Shown here: piece by piece, positions 17,721 through 26,829 of the stretch
Layout: every line of letters begins with the position of its first letter
How positions within the stretch are numbered: position 1 is the stretch's first letter
Origin: Bradyrhizobium sp. WBAH42
Lineage (GTDB): Bacteria; Pseudomonadota; Alphaproteobacteria; Rhizobiales; Xanthobacteraceae
DNA length: 64,000 bases
Assembly: GCF_024585265.1 (NCBI RefSeq)
Contig: NZ_CP036533.1
Location: 7,573,001 to 7,637,000 of the forward strand
Direction: 5' to 3'
Notes under the pieces: model-generated
What the model saw: the letters and a program-made list of their open reading frames with translations, nothing else
Databases searched by the model: none
Told to the model about the DNA's origin: nothing
Program-made: the position numbers and the translations under genes

Positions 17721-19682
17721 CTACGCAGGCCGGAAACCCGCGCGCTCAAGTGCGGCGCGCGCTGCGCTCGAGCCGAGCGCATCGAGAAAGGCCCGCACGG
17801 CCGGCCGATCCTTGCGCGCGGTCACCAGCGCGAAATCGTAATGCTCTTCGGCCAGCGGAATGAAACCGAGGCCGCCGGCGTGGGCGACCGGCGCAATGGT
17901 CATGCCCCAGTCGGCGCGGTGCTGCGCCACGGCCGCCGCAACCGCATTGTGCGAACGCGGCTGGTTCCAATAGCCTTCCGGCCGGACGCCGCCGAGCAGC
18001 CGGTCGATCAGGATGCGCGTGCCGGCGCCCTGGTTGCGGTTGACCATGATGCAGGTGGGGTCGGCGAGCGCAGCCGCAACAGCCTCCTTTGCGCTCAGGC
18101 CTTCGAAACGTTTGTCGCCCTTGCGGAAGACAATGCCCTGCATCCGCCGCCAGCCGGCGACGAGCTCGAGTCCTTCGACGAGATAGGGCGTGTTGTAGGT
18201 CTCGCTGCGATCGTCGAACAGATGGATCGGCGCGAGATCGCATTCGCCGCGCTTGGCCGCCGCCAATCCTCCAAGGCTGCCGACCGCGATTGAGCGCACG
18301 GTCAGGCTGGCATGCGCGAGCTGTGCGGTGACGAGATCGAGGCCGGTGCAATGGCTGCCGACGATGACGAGATCCGGCACGCGCACATGCGGCGTGAACA
18401 GCGTCACCTCGGTTTCGGTGCCGGCCGGCATCTGGTCGGCAAGTGCGTCGATGCGCAGAAAGCCGTCCGCCTGCGCAAAGGACGTGATCGCACCAGACCC
18501 CTTGCCGGAGGGATAGGCGATGAGACCCGCCCTGCCCTGGACCAGCGAAACCATGACGAATTCGGTGCGGCCGAGCTCGGAGGCGATGCGCACCGGCACG
18601 GTCACGTTCACCTTGGCATCGGAACGCGGCGGCAGTCCGGCCATCCTGCGCAGCACCGGCACGATCATGTCGTGGAAGGTGAACATCGCCGAGGTTGGAA
18701 AGCCCGGCAGGATCACGACAGGTTTGCCGTCGCACACCGCAAGGCACAGCGGCTTGCCGGGCTTGAGCGCAACGCCGTGGGCGATGATGCCGGGTGCGCC
18801 GAGCCGGCCGATGATGCGATGAGAGAGGTCGCCCGCGCCTTTCGACGTGCCGCCCGACAGCACCAGCATGTCGGCATCCGCAAGCGCGTCGCGCATGGCG
18901 GCTTCGAGCTTGGCTTCGTCGTCCGGAATGGCGCCTAGGAAGACAGCCTCACCACCGTTTTCGTCGATCGCGGCCGCGACGATGGCGCCGTTGGTATCGT
19001 AGATCTCGGCGGGCCCGAGCACCTGGCCGGGCTGAACCAGCTCGTCCCCGGTGGAGATGACGGCAACCCGCGGTCTGCGCACGACACTCACCTCGGCGAC
19101 ACCGCAAGCCGCCAGCATGCCGATCTCGCGCGAGCCGATGATGGTGCCGGCGCGCAGCAAAGCCTCGCCGCGCGCGATGTCGGATCCGGCATACGAGACG
19201 AATAGCCCCGGCGAGACGGCGCGACGGACATCGATCGCATCCTGGCCGGCCGGCTGGGTGTGCTCGACCATGACCACGGCATCGGCGCCGCGCGGCAACG
19301 GACCTCCGGTGGCGATCGCCGTTGCGGTTCCGGCCGCCACCTGCAGTATCGGCGCGGTCCCGCAATGAATGGTCTCGCCATTCAGCGCGAGGCGCACCGG
19401 CGCGCCCTCGCCGGCCGCCGCAAGGTCGGCGGAGCGCACGGCGAAGCCGTCGACATTGGAGCGGTCGAACGGCGGCACGTCGATCGGCGCCGTGACGTCT
19501 TCAGCGAGGGCAGTGCCCAGCGCAGCCACGAGCTTGCGCGTTTCGGTTTGAAGCGCACGCGGGAACAAGGCCGCCTCGAAGCGCGCCAAGGCCTCCTCGC
19601 GCGACAGGATCTTGAGGAACTGCTCCTGCTCGAGCGCGCTGCGGTCTGGTGATTTCGGGATCATCGTCATACCAGAACCCAT
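17721..19682 (-). CDS. MoeA fused to a periplasmic-binding-like domain
   Basis: 653-residue two-domain protein. Residues about 20-430 are MoeA-like, with PPFDRSNVDGFAVR, VISTGDELV and LSGGTSKGAGD. Residues about 440-653 are a substrate-binding-like domain (PF12727 style; motif NRNQGAGTRILIDRLL) that resembles the rear half of the regulator at 21952. From the family, such fusions occur near molybdate or tungstate genes; I infer the rear domain binds a metal oxyanion or pterin and tunes metal insertion. Its start lies one base past the stop of the second MoeA-like gene, so they are translationally linked. Confidence 0.88.
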   Translation of the reverse strand: MGSGMTMIPKSPDRSALEQEQFLKILSREEALARFEAALFPRALQTETRKLVAALGTALAEDVTAPIDVPPFDRSNVDGFAVRSADLAAAGEGAPVRLALNGETIHCGTAPILQVAAGTATAIATGGPLPRGADAVVMVEHTQPAGQDAIDVRRAVSPGLFVSYAGSDIARGEALLRAGTIIGSREIGMLAACGVAEVSVVRRPRVAVISTGDELVQPGQVLGPAEIYDTNGAIVAAAIDENGGEAVFLGAIPDDEAKLEAAMRDALADADMLVLSGGTSKGAGDLSHRIIGRLGAPGIIAHGVALKPGKPLCLAVCDGKPVVILPGFPTSAMFTFHDMIVPVLRRMAGLPPRSDAKVNVTVPVRIASELGRTEFVMVSLVQGRAGLIAYPSGKGSGAITSFAQADGFLRIDALADQMPAGTETEVTLFTPHVRVPDLVIVGSHCTGLDLVTAQLAHASLTVRSIAVGSLGGLAAAKRGECDLAPIHLFDDRSETYNTPYLVEGLELVAGWRRMQGIVFRKGDKRFEGLSAKEAVAAALADPTCIMVNRNQGAGTRILIDRLLGGVRPEGYWNQPRSHNAVAAAVAQHRADWGMTIAPVAHAGGLGFIPLAEEHYDFALVTARKDRPAVRAFLDALGSSAARAALERAGFRPA

Positions 19683-19683
19683 A

Positions 19684-20790
19684 TCACGCCGGCATCAGAT
19701 CGGCATCGATCGGCGTACCTGCCGCAAATCCCTCGTCGCTCGCGGAAATCAGCAGCCATGCGTCCGCACGGGCGACCGCCTGGAGCGGCCATTCGCCCAC
19801 GGCAAGCGGTATCCAGGCACGATGTTCCTCGGCCAGCAAAGCGATTTCCGTCAGGCCGACGCTGGAGGCGATTTTTCGCGCAAGCGGCAGCGACACTTTT
19901 CGGCGCGGCCGATGCGCCGACAAACGCTCGACGAGCGGCAGCACGAGTGCAAGCCAGACTGCAAGCGCATGATCGGGTGAGCCGGGCAAGGCAATGACGG
20001 GAACCCGTCCCAGCCGTCCGACCGCCGCCGTGCGTCCCGGCTGCAGCGCAAGGCCGTGCGCCATCACCTCGCCGCGCCGGGCGAGGGCCGCGATGGCAGC
20101 GTCCTGGCGGCCGACACCGCTACCGCCGATGGTCAGCAGAACGTCGCAAGACGACGCATCGAGCGCATCGGCGATCGACGCTTCATCGCGCGCACGCGCT
20201 TGACGCGTTTCCACATCCAGTCCCGCTGTGTGCGCGATCCCGGCAATCATCTGCGCCGTGACCGTTCCACTCGGCACATTGACGATGCGCAGCCGCGGCC
20301 GCCTGACGGCGAGTTTCTCCACGCCCGCCACGCGCGCGAGCAGCAGGTCCGCCGCACCGATGGGATGGCCCGCAGCCGCCACGGCCATGCGCGCGGCGAT
20401 GTCGCTGCCGGCGCGCCTGACACCCTGCCCCGGCGCCCCCTCTGCGAGCACCTGGGCAAGCGGCCCCGACATCTCCACGGCGTCGGCATCGAGCACGCAG
20501 TCGCATCCCGCCGGCATCGTGTCACCGGCCTCGACCCATGCAGGGGCCGTTGTCAGCGGCACGGGCGAATAAGCGGACGCGCCGACGAGATCGTTGGCCG
20601 ATAGCGCCCAACCGTCTACGGCCGCAATGTCGCGCGAAGGATGGGCGGCGAGCAGCGGATCGCCAGCCGCGATGCAGCCGATCGCCTCCGCCAGCGGCAC
20701 CTCCACCGGCGCAACGGGATCAACGCCCCGCAACAGCGCGGCGAGCGCGGTGTCGAGCGGCGTGAGCGAGGGCGGCAGGCGCTGGGTCAT
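19684..20790 (-). CDS. Second MoeA-like molybdopterin-binding protein
   Basis: 368-residue protein starting MTQRLPPSLTPLDTALAALL. It keeps a divergent substrate block (DIAAVDGWALS) and a molybdopterin-binding core (TIGGSGVGRQDAA, ALPGSPDHALAVWLAL). It is shorter and less conserved than the canonical MoeA at 13863; for example the usual VISTGDEL block is replaced by IVNVPSGTV, so catalytic competence is doubtful. The open frame runs further upstream into tupA, but that part is a shadow. It lies between tupA and the MoeA-PBP fusion in one run of minus-strand genes. Confidence 0.8.
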   Translation of the reverse strand: MTQRLPPSLTPLDTALAALLRGVDPVAPVEVPLAEAIGCIAAGDPLLAAHPSRDIAAVDGWALSANDLVGASAYSPVPLTTAPAWVEAGDTMPAGCDCVLDADAVEMSGPLAQVLAEGAPGQGVRRAGSDIAARMAVAAAGHPIGAADLLLARVAGVEKLAVRRPRLRIVNVPSGTVTAQMIAGIAHTAGLDVETRQARARDEASIADALDASSCDVLLTIGGSGVGRQDAAIAALARRGEVMAHGLALQPGRTAAVGRLGRVPVIALPGSPDHALAVWLALVLPLVERLSAHRPRRKVSLPLARKIASSVGLTEIALLAEEHRAWIPLAVGEWPLQAVARADAWLLISASDEGFAAGTPIDADLMPA

Positions 20791-20843
20791 GCGCCATGAG
20801 GACCATGCATCGTCCGGTTTGGCAACCGCCGGCGATGCCGGCT

Positions 20844-21671
20844 TCAGCCGCCCGACCTGTCCGAATTGGGGAAAAACAGTTGCTGCGCGTCGACCTTGTA
20901 GCCGGCGATCGCCGTCTGCCCCTCGGGCGACGTCAGCCAGTCGACGAAAGTCTGCGCGAGGTCCTTCTTCACGTTCGGGAACTTCGCAGGGTTCACCAGC
21001 ATCACGCCATATTGGTTGAGCAGCCGCCGGTCGCCTTCGACGACGATGTCGAGATCGCCGCGATCCCTGAAGGCGATCCAGCTGCCGCGATCCGCCAGCT
21101 CGTAAGCATTGGCGGCGCGCGCGGCCTCGAGCGCCGCGGCCATGCCGGGCCCGGCCTCGCGATACCAGGCGCCCTTGGCGCCGGCGATATCGATGCCGGC
21201 CACGATCCAAAGCGCGAGCTCCGCGGCGTGGGTGCCCGAGCGATCGCCGCGCGTCACGAACGGCGCGCCCTTGGCTTCGATCGCCTTCAGCGCCGTCGCG
21301 ATGTCCTTGCCCTTCACGCCCGCGGGATCGCTCTTCGGCCCGATCAGCACATAGTCGCTGTACATCACGTCGTAGCGCTTCACGCCAAAGCCGTCGGCAA
21401 CGAACTTCTCCTCCTGTGGCCGCGCGTGCATCAGCACGACGTCGACCTCGCCCCGCCGCGCACCATCGAGCACCTCGTCGGCGCGCCGCGCGATCACGGT
21501 GACGTCAATGCCGGTCCTGTCGCGGAAGATCGGCAGCAGATAGTCGAGCAGCCCGGACTCCTGCGTCGCCGTCGTCGAAGCGAGGACGATTCTGCGCTCC
21601 TCCGCGGATGACGCCGCAATGCCTGCGGCAAGGCCGCAGAGGAGCACAAGTGCAACGGACAGGCGGCCCAT
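20844..21671 (-). CDS. tupA: Tungstate/molybdate ABC substrate-binding protein (TupA-like)
   Basis: 275-residue exported protein with a signal peptide (MGRLSVALVLLCGLAAGIAASSA). The mature front, LASTTATQESGLLDYLLPIF, matches the TupA class (STTxxxxSGLL) rather than ModA. The motif TRGDRSGTHAAELALW is also typical. It would bind tungstate or molybdate in the periplasm for an ABC importer, but no tupB permease or tupC ATPase lies in the window. Context with MoeA homologues and formate dehydrogenase fits supply of metal to the cofactor. Confidence 0.85.
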   Translation of the reverse strand: MGRLSVALVLLCGLAAGIAASSAEERRIVLASTTATQESGLLDYLLPIFRDRTGIDVTVIARRADEVLDGARRGEVDVVLMHARPQEEKFVADGFGVKRYDVMYSDYVLIGPKSDPAGVKGKDIATALKAIEAKGAPFVTRGDRSGTHAAELALWIVAGIDIAGAKGAWYREAGPGMAAALEAARAANAYELADRGSWIAFRDRGDLDIVVEGDRRLLNQYGVMLVNPAKFPNVKKDLAQTFVDWLTSPEGQTAIAGYKVDAQQLFFPNSDRSGG

Positions 21672-21788
21672 GATCGGGTTCCCTCAGGTTTGACGCGATC
21701 ATGATGATGATCGATTGCGCCGCACTCGTGACGCGTTTTTGCGTTGCCAGTCGGGAAATTTCGGCAATTTCGTCGAGACATAGCGCGC

Positions 21789-21810
21789 GAACGATCGTTT
21801 GGGATCGTTC
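21789..21810. promoter_or_regulatory. Inverted repeat in the tupA/regulator gap
   Basis: GAACGATC-GTTTGG-GATCGTTC has perfect 8-base arms and a 6-base spacer. It lies 118 bases before the tupA start and 142 before the regulator gene, in the 280-base divergent region. It is a candidate operator for the metal-responsive regulator. A second, weaker palindrome (GAAATTGCCGAAATTTC on the minus strand) is nearby at about 21755-21771. Confidence 0.4.
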
Positions 21811-21951
21811 ACCAAAGCGAAAATCGCGCGTGCGGATGTGTTGCAAAGCAGCGAGATGATCGGGCATGGTTCCCGCGACAAAAATCTGAAATGCAGAATT
21901 TCACCTGCGTCGGACGTCAAAAAGAAGCAAGAATTTGCATAGGAATGCAGG

Positions 21952-22845
21952 ATGGAATTCCTGACCACCAGCGAAGCCGCCGACTACCTTCGGCTCGGCG
22001 AACGCAAGCTCTACGAACTCGTCACCACCGGTGCGATCCCCTGCAGCAAGGTGACGGGGAAATGGCTCTTCCCACGGCACGAGCTCGATCTCTGGGTCCT
22101 GTCGGGCCTGGCGCGTCCGGCCGGCATGTTGATCGCCGAGCCGCCGCCGGTCGTCGGCGGCAGCCAGGACGAGCTCTTGGATTGGAGCCTGCGCGAGTCC
22201 GGCTCCGGGCTCGGATCGATGAGCGAGGGCAGCGCGCGCGGGGTCGAGCGCTTGCAGCGCAACGAGGTGATGGCCGCGGCTGTGCACTTCCACGCCCTGG
22301 ATGCCTCCGACAATCTCGCCGGCGATGCCAGTATGGAAGCGCTGCGGACCACGCCGGACCTGCATGATGCGGTGCTGGTCGCGTTCGTCCGCCGCGAAGA
22401 AGGCCTCGTGCTGCCACACGGCAATCCCCAGCACCTGCACAGCCTGACGGACGTGCTCGCAGCCGGCGCCCGGATGGCGACGCGGCAACAGGGCACGGGC
22501 GCGCAGATGCTGCTCGACGTGCTGCTGAAGCGTGCGGGCGCCTCGATGCGGGACCTGCGCCGCATCGAGACGCCGGCTTTGACGGGCCCGGATCTTGCCG
22601 AGCTGGTTCGCGCCGGCCAGGCCGATTGCGGCATCGCGACGCGCGCCGCGGCGCGCTCGGCCGGCCTCGATTTCGTGCCGCTGGTCTGGGAGAATTTCGA
22701 CCTTGCGATGCGGCAGCGCAGCTATTTCCGCCCTGCCATGCAGGCCCTGCTCCGCTTCATGAACGATCGGCGGCTGCGCCAGCGCGCGGAAGAGCTGACC
22801 GGTTACGATCCCTCGCCCGCAGGACTGATCCGCTTCGCAGCCTGA
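21952..22845 (+). CDS. HTH-PBP regulator of molybdate/tungstate genes
   Basis: 297-residue fusion. Residues 1-55 are an excisionase/MerR-like helix-turn-helix (FLTTSEAADYLRLGERKLYELV, then GKWLFPRHELDLW). Residues about 85-297 are a periplasmic-binding-like domain of the type at the end of the 17721 fusion (motif TRQQGTGAQMLLDVLL). Family members act as transcription factors sensing molybdate, tungstate or the cofactor. It is divergent from tupA, which I infer is its target. Confidence 0.85.
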   Translation: MEFLTTSEAADYLRLGERKLYELVTTGAIPCSKVTGKWLFPRHELDLWVLSGLARPAGMLIAEPPPVVGGSQDELLDWSLRESGSGLGSMSEGSARGVERLQRNEVMAAAVHFHALDASDNLAGDASMEALRTTPDLHDAVLVAFVRREEGLVLPHGNPQHLHSLTDVLAAGARMATRQQGTGAQMLLDVLLKRAGASMRDLRRIETPALTGPDLAELVRAGQADCGIATRAAARSAGLDFVPLVWENFDLAMRQRSYFRPAMQALLRFMNDRRLRQRAEELTGYDPSPAGLIRFAA

Positions 22846-22948
22846 CATTGACGCCTGCCCCCTATTAGTTGCAAAAGAAACCAATTCAGCCGGGCCATAC
22901 CCGGAACAAGCAACACCGGCCAACGCGCCGGATCAGGGGAGGAGAAAC

Positions 22949-24163
22949 GTGTATTCAACGAGATTTGGACTGCCCGTCGCGGCCGCACTTGCGGCAGCGC
23001 TGCTGCCGGGCGCGGCCAGGGCGCAGGTTTCCGACGACGTCGTCAAGATCGGCGTTCTCACCGACATGAACGGCCCGGCCTCGGCGCCGACCGGCCAGGG
23101 CTCGGTGACCGCCGCGCAGATGGCGATCGACGATTTCGGCGGCAAGGTGCTCGGCAAGCCGATCAGCATCGTGATCGGCGACCACCAGCTCAAGGCCGAC
23201 ATCGGCGGCACGATCGCGCGGCGTTGGTACGACGTCGACCAGGTCGATCTGATCGTAGACGTGCCCGTCTCCGCGGTTGGCCTCGCGGTGCAGAACGTCG
23301 CCAACGAGAAGAAGCGGCTGTTCATCACCCACTCCACCGGGACCGCGGATTTCCACGGCAAGTTCTGCTCGCCTTACGCCATCCAATGGGTGTTCGACAC
23401 CCGCGCGCTCGCGGTCGGCACTGCGGACGCCGTGGTCAAGCGCGGCGGCGACAGCTGGTTCTTCATCACCGACGATTATGCCTTCGGCCATTCGCTGGAG
23501 CGCGACGCTTCCGCCGTCGTCACCGCCAATGGCGGCAAGGTGCTGGGCTCGGTGCGGCCGCCATTGGCAACGCCCGATCTCTCCTCCTTCGTGCTGCAGG
23601 CGCAGGCCTCCAAGGCCAAGATCATCGGCATTGCCGCCGGTCCCCCCAACAACATGAACGAGATCAAGACCGGCGCCGAGTTCGGCGTGTTCAAGGGCGG
23701 CCAGCAGATGGCGGCGCTGCTGGCGCTGATCACCGACATCCACGGCCTCGGACTGCAGGCGGCGCAAGGCCTGCTCCTGACCACCTCGTTCTACTGGGAC
23801 ATGGACGACAAGACCCGCGAATGGTCGAAGCGCTATTTCGCCAAGATGAACAAGATGCCGTCGATGTGGCAGGCCGGCGTCTATTCCAGCGTGATGCACT
23901 ATCTCAACGCCATCAAGGAGACCGGCACCGACGATCCGCTGAAAGTGGCGGCGAAGATGCGCGAGAAGCCGATCGAGGATTTCTTCGCCCGCAACGGCAA
24001 GCTGCGCGAGGACAATCTGATGGTGCACGATCTCTGGCTGGTGCAGGTGAAGACGCCGGAGGAGAGCAAATATCCGTGGGACTATTACAAGATCCTCACC
24101 ACCATCTCCGGCGACAAGGCGTTCGGTCCGCCGGACCCGGCGTGTGCGATGGTGAAGAAATAG
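22949..24163 (+). CDS. Branched-chain type ABC substrate-binding protein
   Basis: 404-residue periplasmic binding protein of the Peripla_BP_6 (LivJ-like) class. An N-terminal signal peptide ends near GAARAQ, then VKIGVLTDMNGPASAP begins the mature fold. The start is preceded by GGGGAGGAG, a strong ribosome site. No permease or ATPase genes follow, so it is an orphan receptor; the ligand cannot be read from sequence. It is clearly homologous to the binding protein at 48100 (shared VKIGVLTDM, YSS-MHYL, KMRE-P-DFFA segments) and served here to detect damage in that gene. Confidence 0.9.
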   Translation: MYSTRFGLPVAAALAAALLPGAARAQVSDDVVKIGVLTDMNGPASAPTGQGSVTAAQMAIDDFGGKVLGKPISIVIGDHQLKADIGGTIARRWYDVDQVDLIVDVPVSAVGLAVQNVANEKKRLFITHSTGTADFHGKFCSPYAIQWVFDTRALAVGTADAVVKRGGDSWFFITDDYAFGHSLERDASAVVTANGGKVLGSVRPPLATPDLSSFVLQAQASKAKIIGIAAGPPNNMNEIKTGAEFGVFKGGQQMAALLALITDIHGLGLQAAQGLLLTTSFYWDMDDKTREWSKRYFAKMNKMPSMWQAGVYSSVMHYLNAIKETGTDDPLKVAAKMREKPIEDFFARNGKLREDNLMVHDLWLVQVKTPEESKYPWDYYKILTTISGDKAFGPPDPACAMVKK

Positions 24164-24196
24164 GTTTGGCTAATATGAAGCCGCGATGACGGTGCA

Positions 24197-24334
24197 CCCT
24201 CTCCCCTTGTGGGAGAGGGTGGATTCGCGAAGCGAAGCCGGGTGAGGGGTATCTATCCTCACGAACAACTTCACGAGCGGAGAGAACCCCTCATCCGGCG
24301 CTTCGCGCCACCTTCTCCCACAAGGGGAGAAGGG
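24197..24334. repeat. Large palindromic repeat / transcript end
   Basis: The left arm CCCTCTCCCCTTGTGGGAGA and right arm TCTCCCACAAGGGGAGAAGG are complementary, with inner complementary blocks (GCGAAGC / GCTTCGC region). It sits between two convergent genes (22949 and 24359) and could act as a bidirectional terminator. It looks like a dispersed intergenic element. Confidence 0.8.
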
Positions 24335-24358
24335 AGAAAGCGCGTCGTCGAAAGTTCG

Positions 24359-25321
24359 CTACTTCACCACCCCGATCTCGCGAAAATACGTCATCACGCC
24401 AGGATGGATCAGCTCTGCCTTCGGCGCCGCCGCGACCGTGTTTGCGGCGGTGGTCTCGCAGGCCTGCGCGAGCTTCTTGCAGAACGTCGCCTCATTGCCA
24501 CGCAGCGTCTTGGCGAGGCGATAGGCGATGTCGTCAGGCAGATCTTCGCGCGTGAGAACAAAACTCCAGGAGCCGAGCGAGGCGATCGGCTCGGTCTGCT
24601 TCGGGTAACTGCCCGCCGGCACCGTCAGCGGCTTCAGGAACGCATGCTTGGCGCGGATGCGCGCGATCTCGTCAGCACTTGGGGCGATGAAGCGCGCACC
24701 TGATGCGCTCGACGCGACCGCGGCAAAGCCGGGCCAGCCGATGCCGGCGCCCCAGAGCGCAGCGACGCGGCCGTCCTCGACCATCGCGGGGCCGTCGCCG
24801 GCGCGGTCGAGATAGATCGCCTTGAAGTCCTCGTCCTGCTTCAGCCCGAGACCATCGAGCACATAGCGCGCCAGGATCGGCAGGCCGGAGCCCTTGGCGC
24901 CGAACGCGACGGGCTGACCGACGAGATCGCGGATCGTCGTGTAGGGACTGTCGGCGCGCACCACGAACATGCCGGGGTTGGAATAGATCGCCGTGAGAAT
25001 CTTCAGGCGCACAGGCGCACGGCCGATGCCGGCGAAGGCCTCGTAGGCCGGCTCGCCCGCGACCAGCGCGAGGTCGAGCTCGCCCTTCTCCAGCAGCGGA
25101 ATGTTCTCGTTGCTGCCCTTGGTGTTGCGCGGCGCGATGGTGAGATGCGGATCGGCCGCATTCATCACCTCCGCGAAGGCGTTGCCATAGAGCGGGAAGC
25201 CGCCGCCGGGCGTCGCCGTACCCAAGCTGATCGTCGTGGTCGGAATGGCCGTGCCTCCGGTCTGGGCGGCGGCTGGGCTGGCGAGCAGCGCCGCACCTAG
25301 AATGATCATCGCGAATCTCAT
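24359..25321 (-). CDS. TAXI-family TRAP solute-binding protein
   Basis: 320-residue exported protein. The chosen start (MRFAMIILGAALLASPAAAQ) gives a clean signal peptide; the longer frame to 25417 adds an unrelated leader. The mature start TISLGTATPGGGFPLYGNAF is the TAXI (TRAP-associated extracytoplasmic immunogenic) hallmark. These receptors feed TRAP transporters for dicarboxylates or amino acids. No TRAP membrane subunit lies nearby, so the ligand is unknown. Divergent from the Bug-type gene. Confidence 0.9.
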   Translation of the reverse strand: MRFAMIILGAALLASPAAAQTGGTAIPTTTISLGTATPGGGFPLYGNAFAEVMNAADPHLTIAPRNTKGSNENIPLLEKGELDLALVAGEPAYEAFAGIGRAPVRLKILTAIYSNPGMFVVRADSPYTTIRDLVGQPVAFGAKGSGLPILARYVLDGLGLKQDEDFKAIYLDRAGDGPAMVEDGRVAALWGAGIGWPGFAAVASSASGARFIAPSADEIARIRAKHAFLKPLTVPAGSYPKQTEPIASLGSWSFVLTREDLPDDIAYRLAKTLRGNEATFCKKLAQACETTAANTVAAAPKAELIHPGVMTYFREIGVVK

Positions 25322-25428
25322 GGTCGCTCCTGGCGGACCTGCGTCAACACCGACTTGCGGCGATGTAGGCAGCGACCTGATTCTGTGAAAGCATGCCGCG
25401 CAAAGACAATAGAACAATGGGAGATGTC

Positions 25429-26403
25429 ATGTTGCGAATTTTGCGGTGCGGTGTTTTCGGGCTCGCAGTCCTCTTGGGTCTTTTCAGCGCCACCCCTCCC
25501 GCAGCCGCCGGCTATCCCGACCGTCCCGTGCACTGGCTGATCGGCTTTGCCGCCGGCGGCCCGGTCGACATCGTGGCGCGGATCATGGCGCAATGGCTGT
25601 CGGACCGGCTCGGCCAGCAATTCATCGTCGAGAACCGCACCGGCTCCGGCGGCAACATCGCCGCCGCCGCCGCGATCAACTCGCCGCCGGACGGCTACAC
25701 GCTGCTGTTCGTCGCGCCCAACAACGCGATCTCGACCTCGCTCTACAAAAAGCTGCCGTTCGACTTTTTGCGCGACACCGTGCCGGTGGCCAGCATCATG
25801 CAGCTCACCAACATGCTGGTCGTCTCCAACGCGTTTCCGCCGAAGTCGGTTCAGGAGTTCATCGATTATTGCAAGGCCAATCCCGGCAAGATCACCTATG
25901 CCTCCTCCGGCAACGGCACCTCGGTGCACATGTCGGCCGAGCTGTTCAAGGCGATGACGAAGTGCGACATGGTGCACGTGCCCTATCGCGGCTCGGCGAT
26001 CGCCTTCCCCGACATCATCTCCAACAAGGTGCAGCTGATCTTCGACAATCTGCCCTCGGCGATGGAGCAGGTGAAGGGCGGCAACGTCCGGGCGCTCGGC
26101 GTGACCTCGCCGCAGCGCTGGCCGAGCGTGCCCGACGTGCCCGCGATCGCCGAGACCGTGCCCGGCTTCGAATCGGTCGGCTTCTACGGCATCTCCGCGC
26201 CGAAGGGCACGCCGACCGAGGTGATCGAGATCCTCAACAAGGCGGTCGGCGAAGCGCTGAAGGATCCGAAGCTGGTGGCGCGCCTCACCGAAGTCGGCGG
26301 CCTGCCTAAGCCGATGACATCGGCCGAGTTCGGCAAGCTGGTCGCGGACGAGACCGAGAAGTGGCGCAAGGTGGTCGAGTTCGCCGGGGTCTCGGTGGAC
26401 TAG
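25429..26403 (+). CDS. Bug-family tripartite tricarboxylate transporter receptor
   Basis: 324-residue periplasmic receptor of the TctC/Bug family. The start at 25429 is favoured by GGGAG six bases upstream and gives a signal peptide (MLRILRCGVFGLAVLLGLFS). Then YPDRPVHWLIGFAAGGPVDI and the beta-strand pair typical of Bug proteins follow. These bind carboxylates for the three-part TctABC importer, whose membrane parts are absent here, or act in signalling. Confidence 0.9.
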   Translation: MLRILRCGVFGLAVLLGLFSATPPAAAGYPDRPVHWLIGFAAGGPVDIVARIMAQWLSDRLGQQFIVENRTGSGGNIAAAAAINSPPDGYTLLFVAPNNAISTSLYKKLPFDFLRDTVPVASIMQLTNMLVVSNAFPPKSVQEFIDYCKANPGKITYASSGNGTSVHMSAELFKAMTKCDMVHVPYRGSAIAFPDIISNKVQLIFDNLPSAMEQVKGGNVRALGVTSPQRWPSVPDVPAIAETVPGFESVGFYGISAPKGTPTEVIEILNKAVGEALKDPKLVARLTEVGGLPKPMTSAEFGKLVADETEKWRKVVEFAGVSVD

Positions 26404-26739
26404 GCGGCGGCCCCGCCGCCGAGCCCGGCCGCACCACGTTTGAGGGGGCCAACAGGCCCTCTCAAACAAAGTTGCGAAAACAACCCCATGCACAGTAGAC
26501 GAGGCGAGTGATTTCAATGGGTTACCGCCGCCTCGAAGACACCTTCGAAAAAGCGGTTTGCTCCGTCGGGCAAAACAGGGTTATACAGGCATCATCGCGA
26601 ATTTCGGGTATTCGAAAACGACCCTTGATGCCGCGCCGGCGTTCCAAGCCACCAGAGCCAGCATTGCACCCCCGCCTCAGGCCCTGTAAACGAACCGCGC
26701 ACCGTTGCCGGCCGCGCTACCTGCGGCCGCCTCGCGGCG
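26404..26739. other. Non-coding leader of the tRNA gene
   Basis: 336 bases with no supported gene. The front holds a terminator-like hairpin (separate entry); the rest is GC-rich leader DNA that should carry the tRNA promoter, which I cannot place. Confidence 0.5.
26438..26467 (+). terminator. Hairpin after Bug gene
   Basis: GTTTGAGGGGGCC and GGCCCTCTCAAAC pair over 13 positions (one G-U) around AACA, 35 bases after the stop. There is no T-run behind it, so factor-independent termination is uncertain. Confidence 0.5.
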
Positions 26740-26815
26740 GGGCCTGTAGCTCAATGGTTAGAGCCGGCCGCTCATAACGGTCTGGTTGCAGGTTCGAGTC
26801 CTGCCGGGCCCACCA
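26740..26815 (+). tRNA. tRNA-Ile2 (anticodon CAT)
   Basis: A 76-base cloverleaf with encoded CCA. The acceptor arms are GGGCCTG and CGGGCCC. The D arm is GCTC/GAGC, the anticodon stem is GGCCG/CGGTC with loop CTCATAA, and the T arm is GCAGG-TTCGAGT-CCTGC. Anticodon CAT with this body resembles ileX-type tRNA-Ile2, whose C34 becomes lysidine to read AUA, rather than a methionine tRNA. The integrase gene ends 14 bases downstream, so the 3' end of this gene is the likely attachment site of the island. Confidence 0.92.
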
Positions 26816-26829
26816 AAGAAATCAGTGAC

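Noticed and set aside
26740..26815. Elongator or initiator methionine tRNA
   Set aside because: The anticodon is CAT, but the acceptor and anticodon-arm pattern resemble tRNA-Ile2; some doubt remains because the modification cannot be seen.
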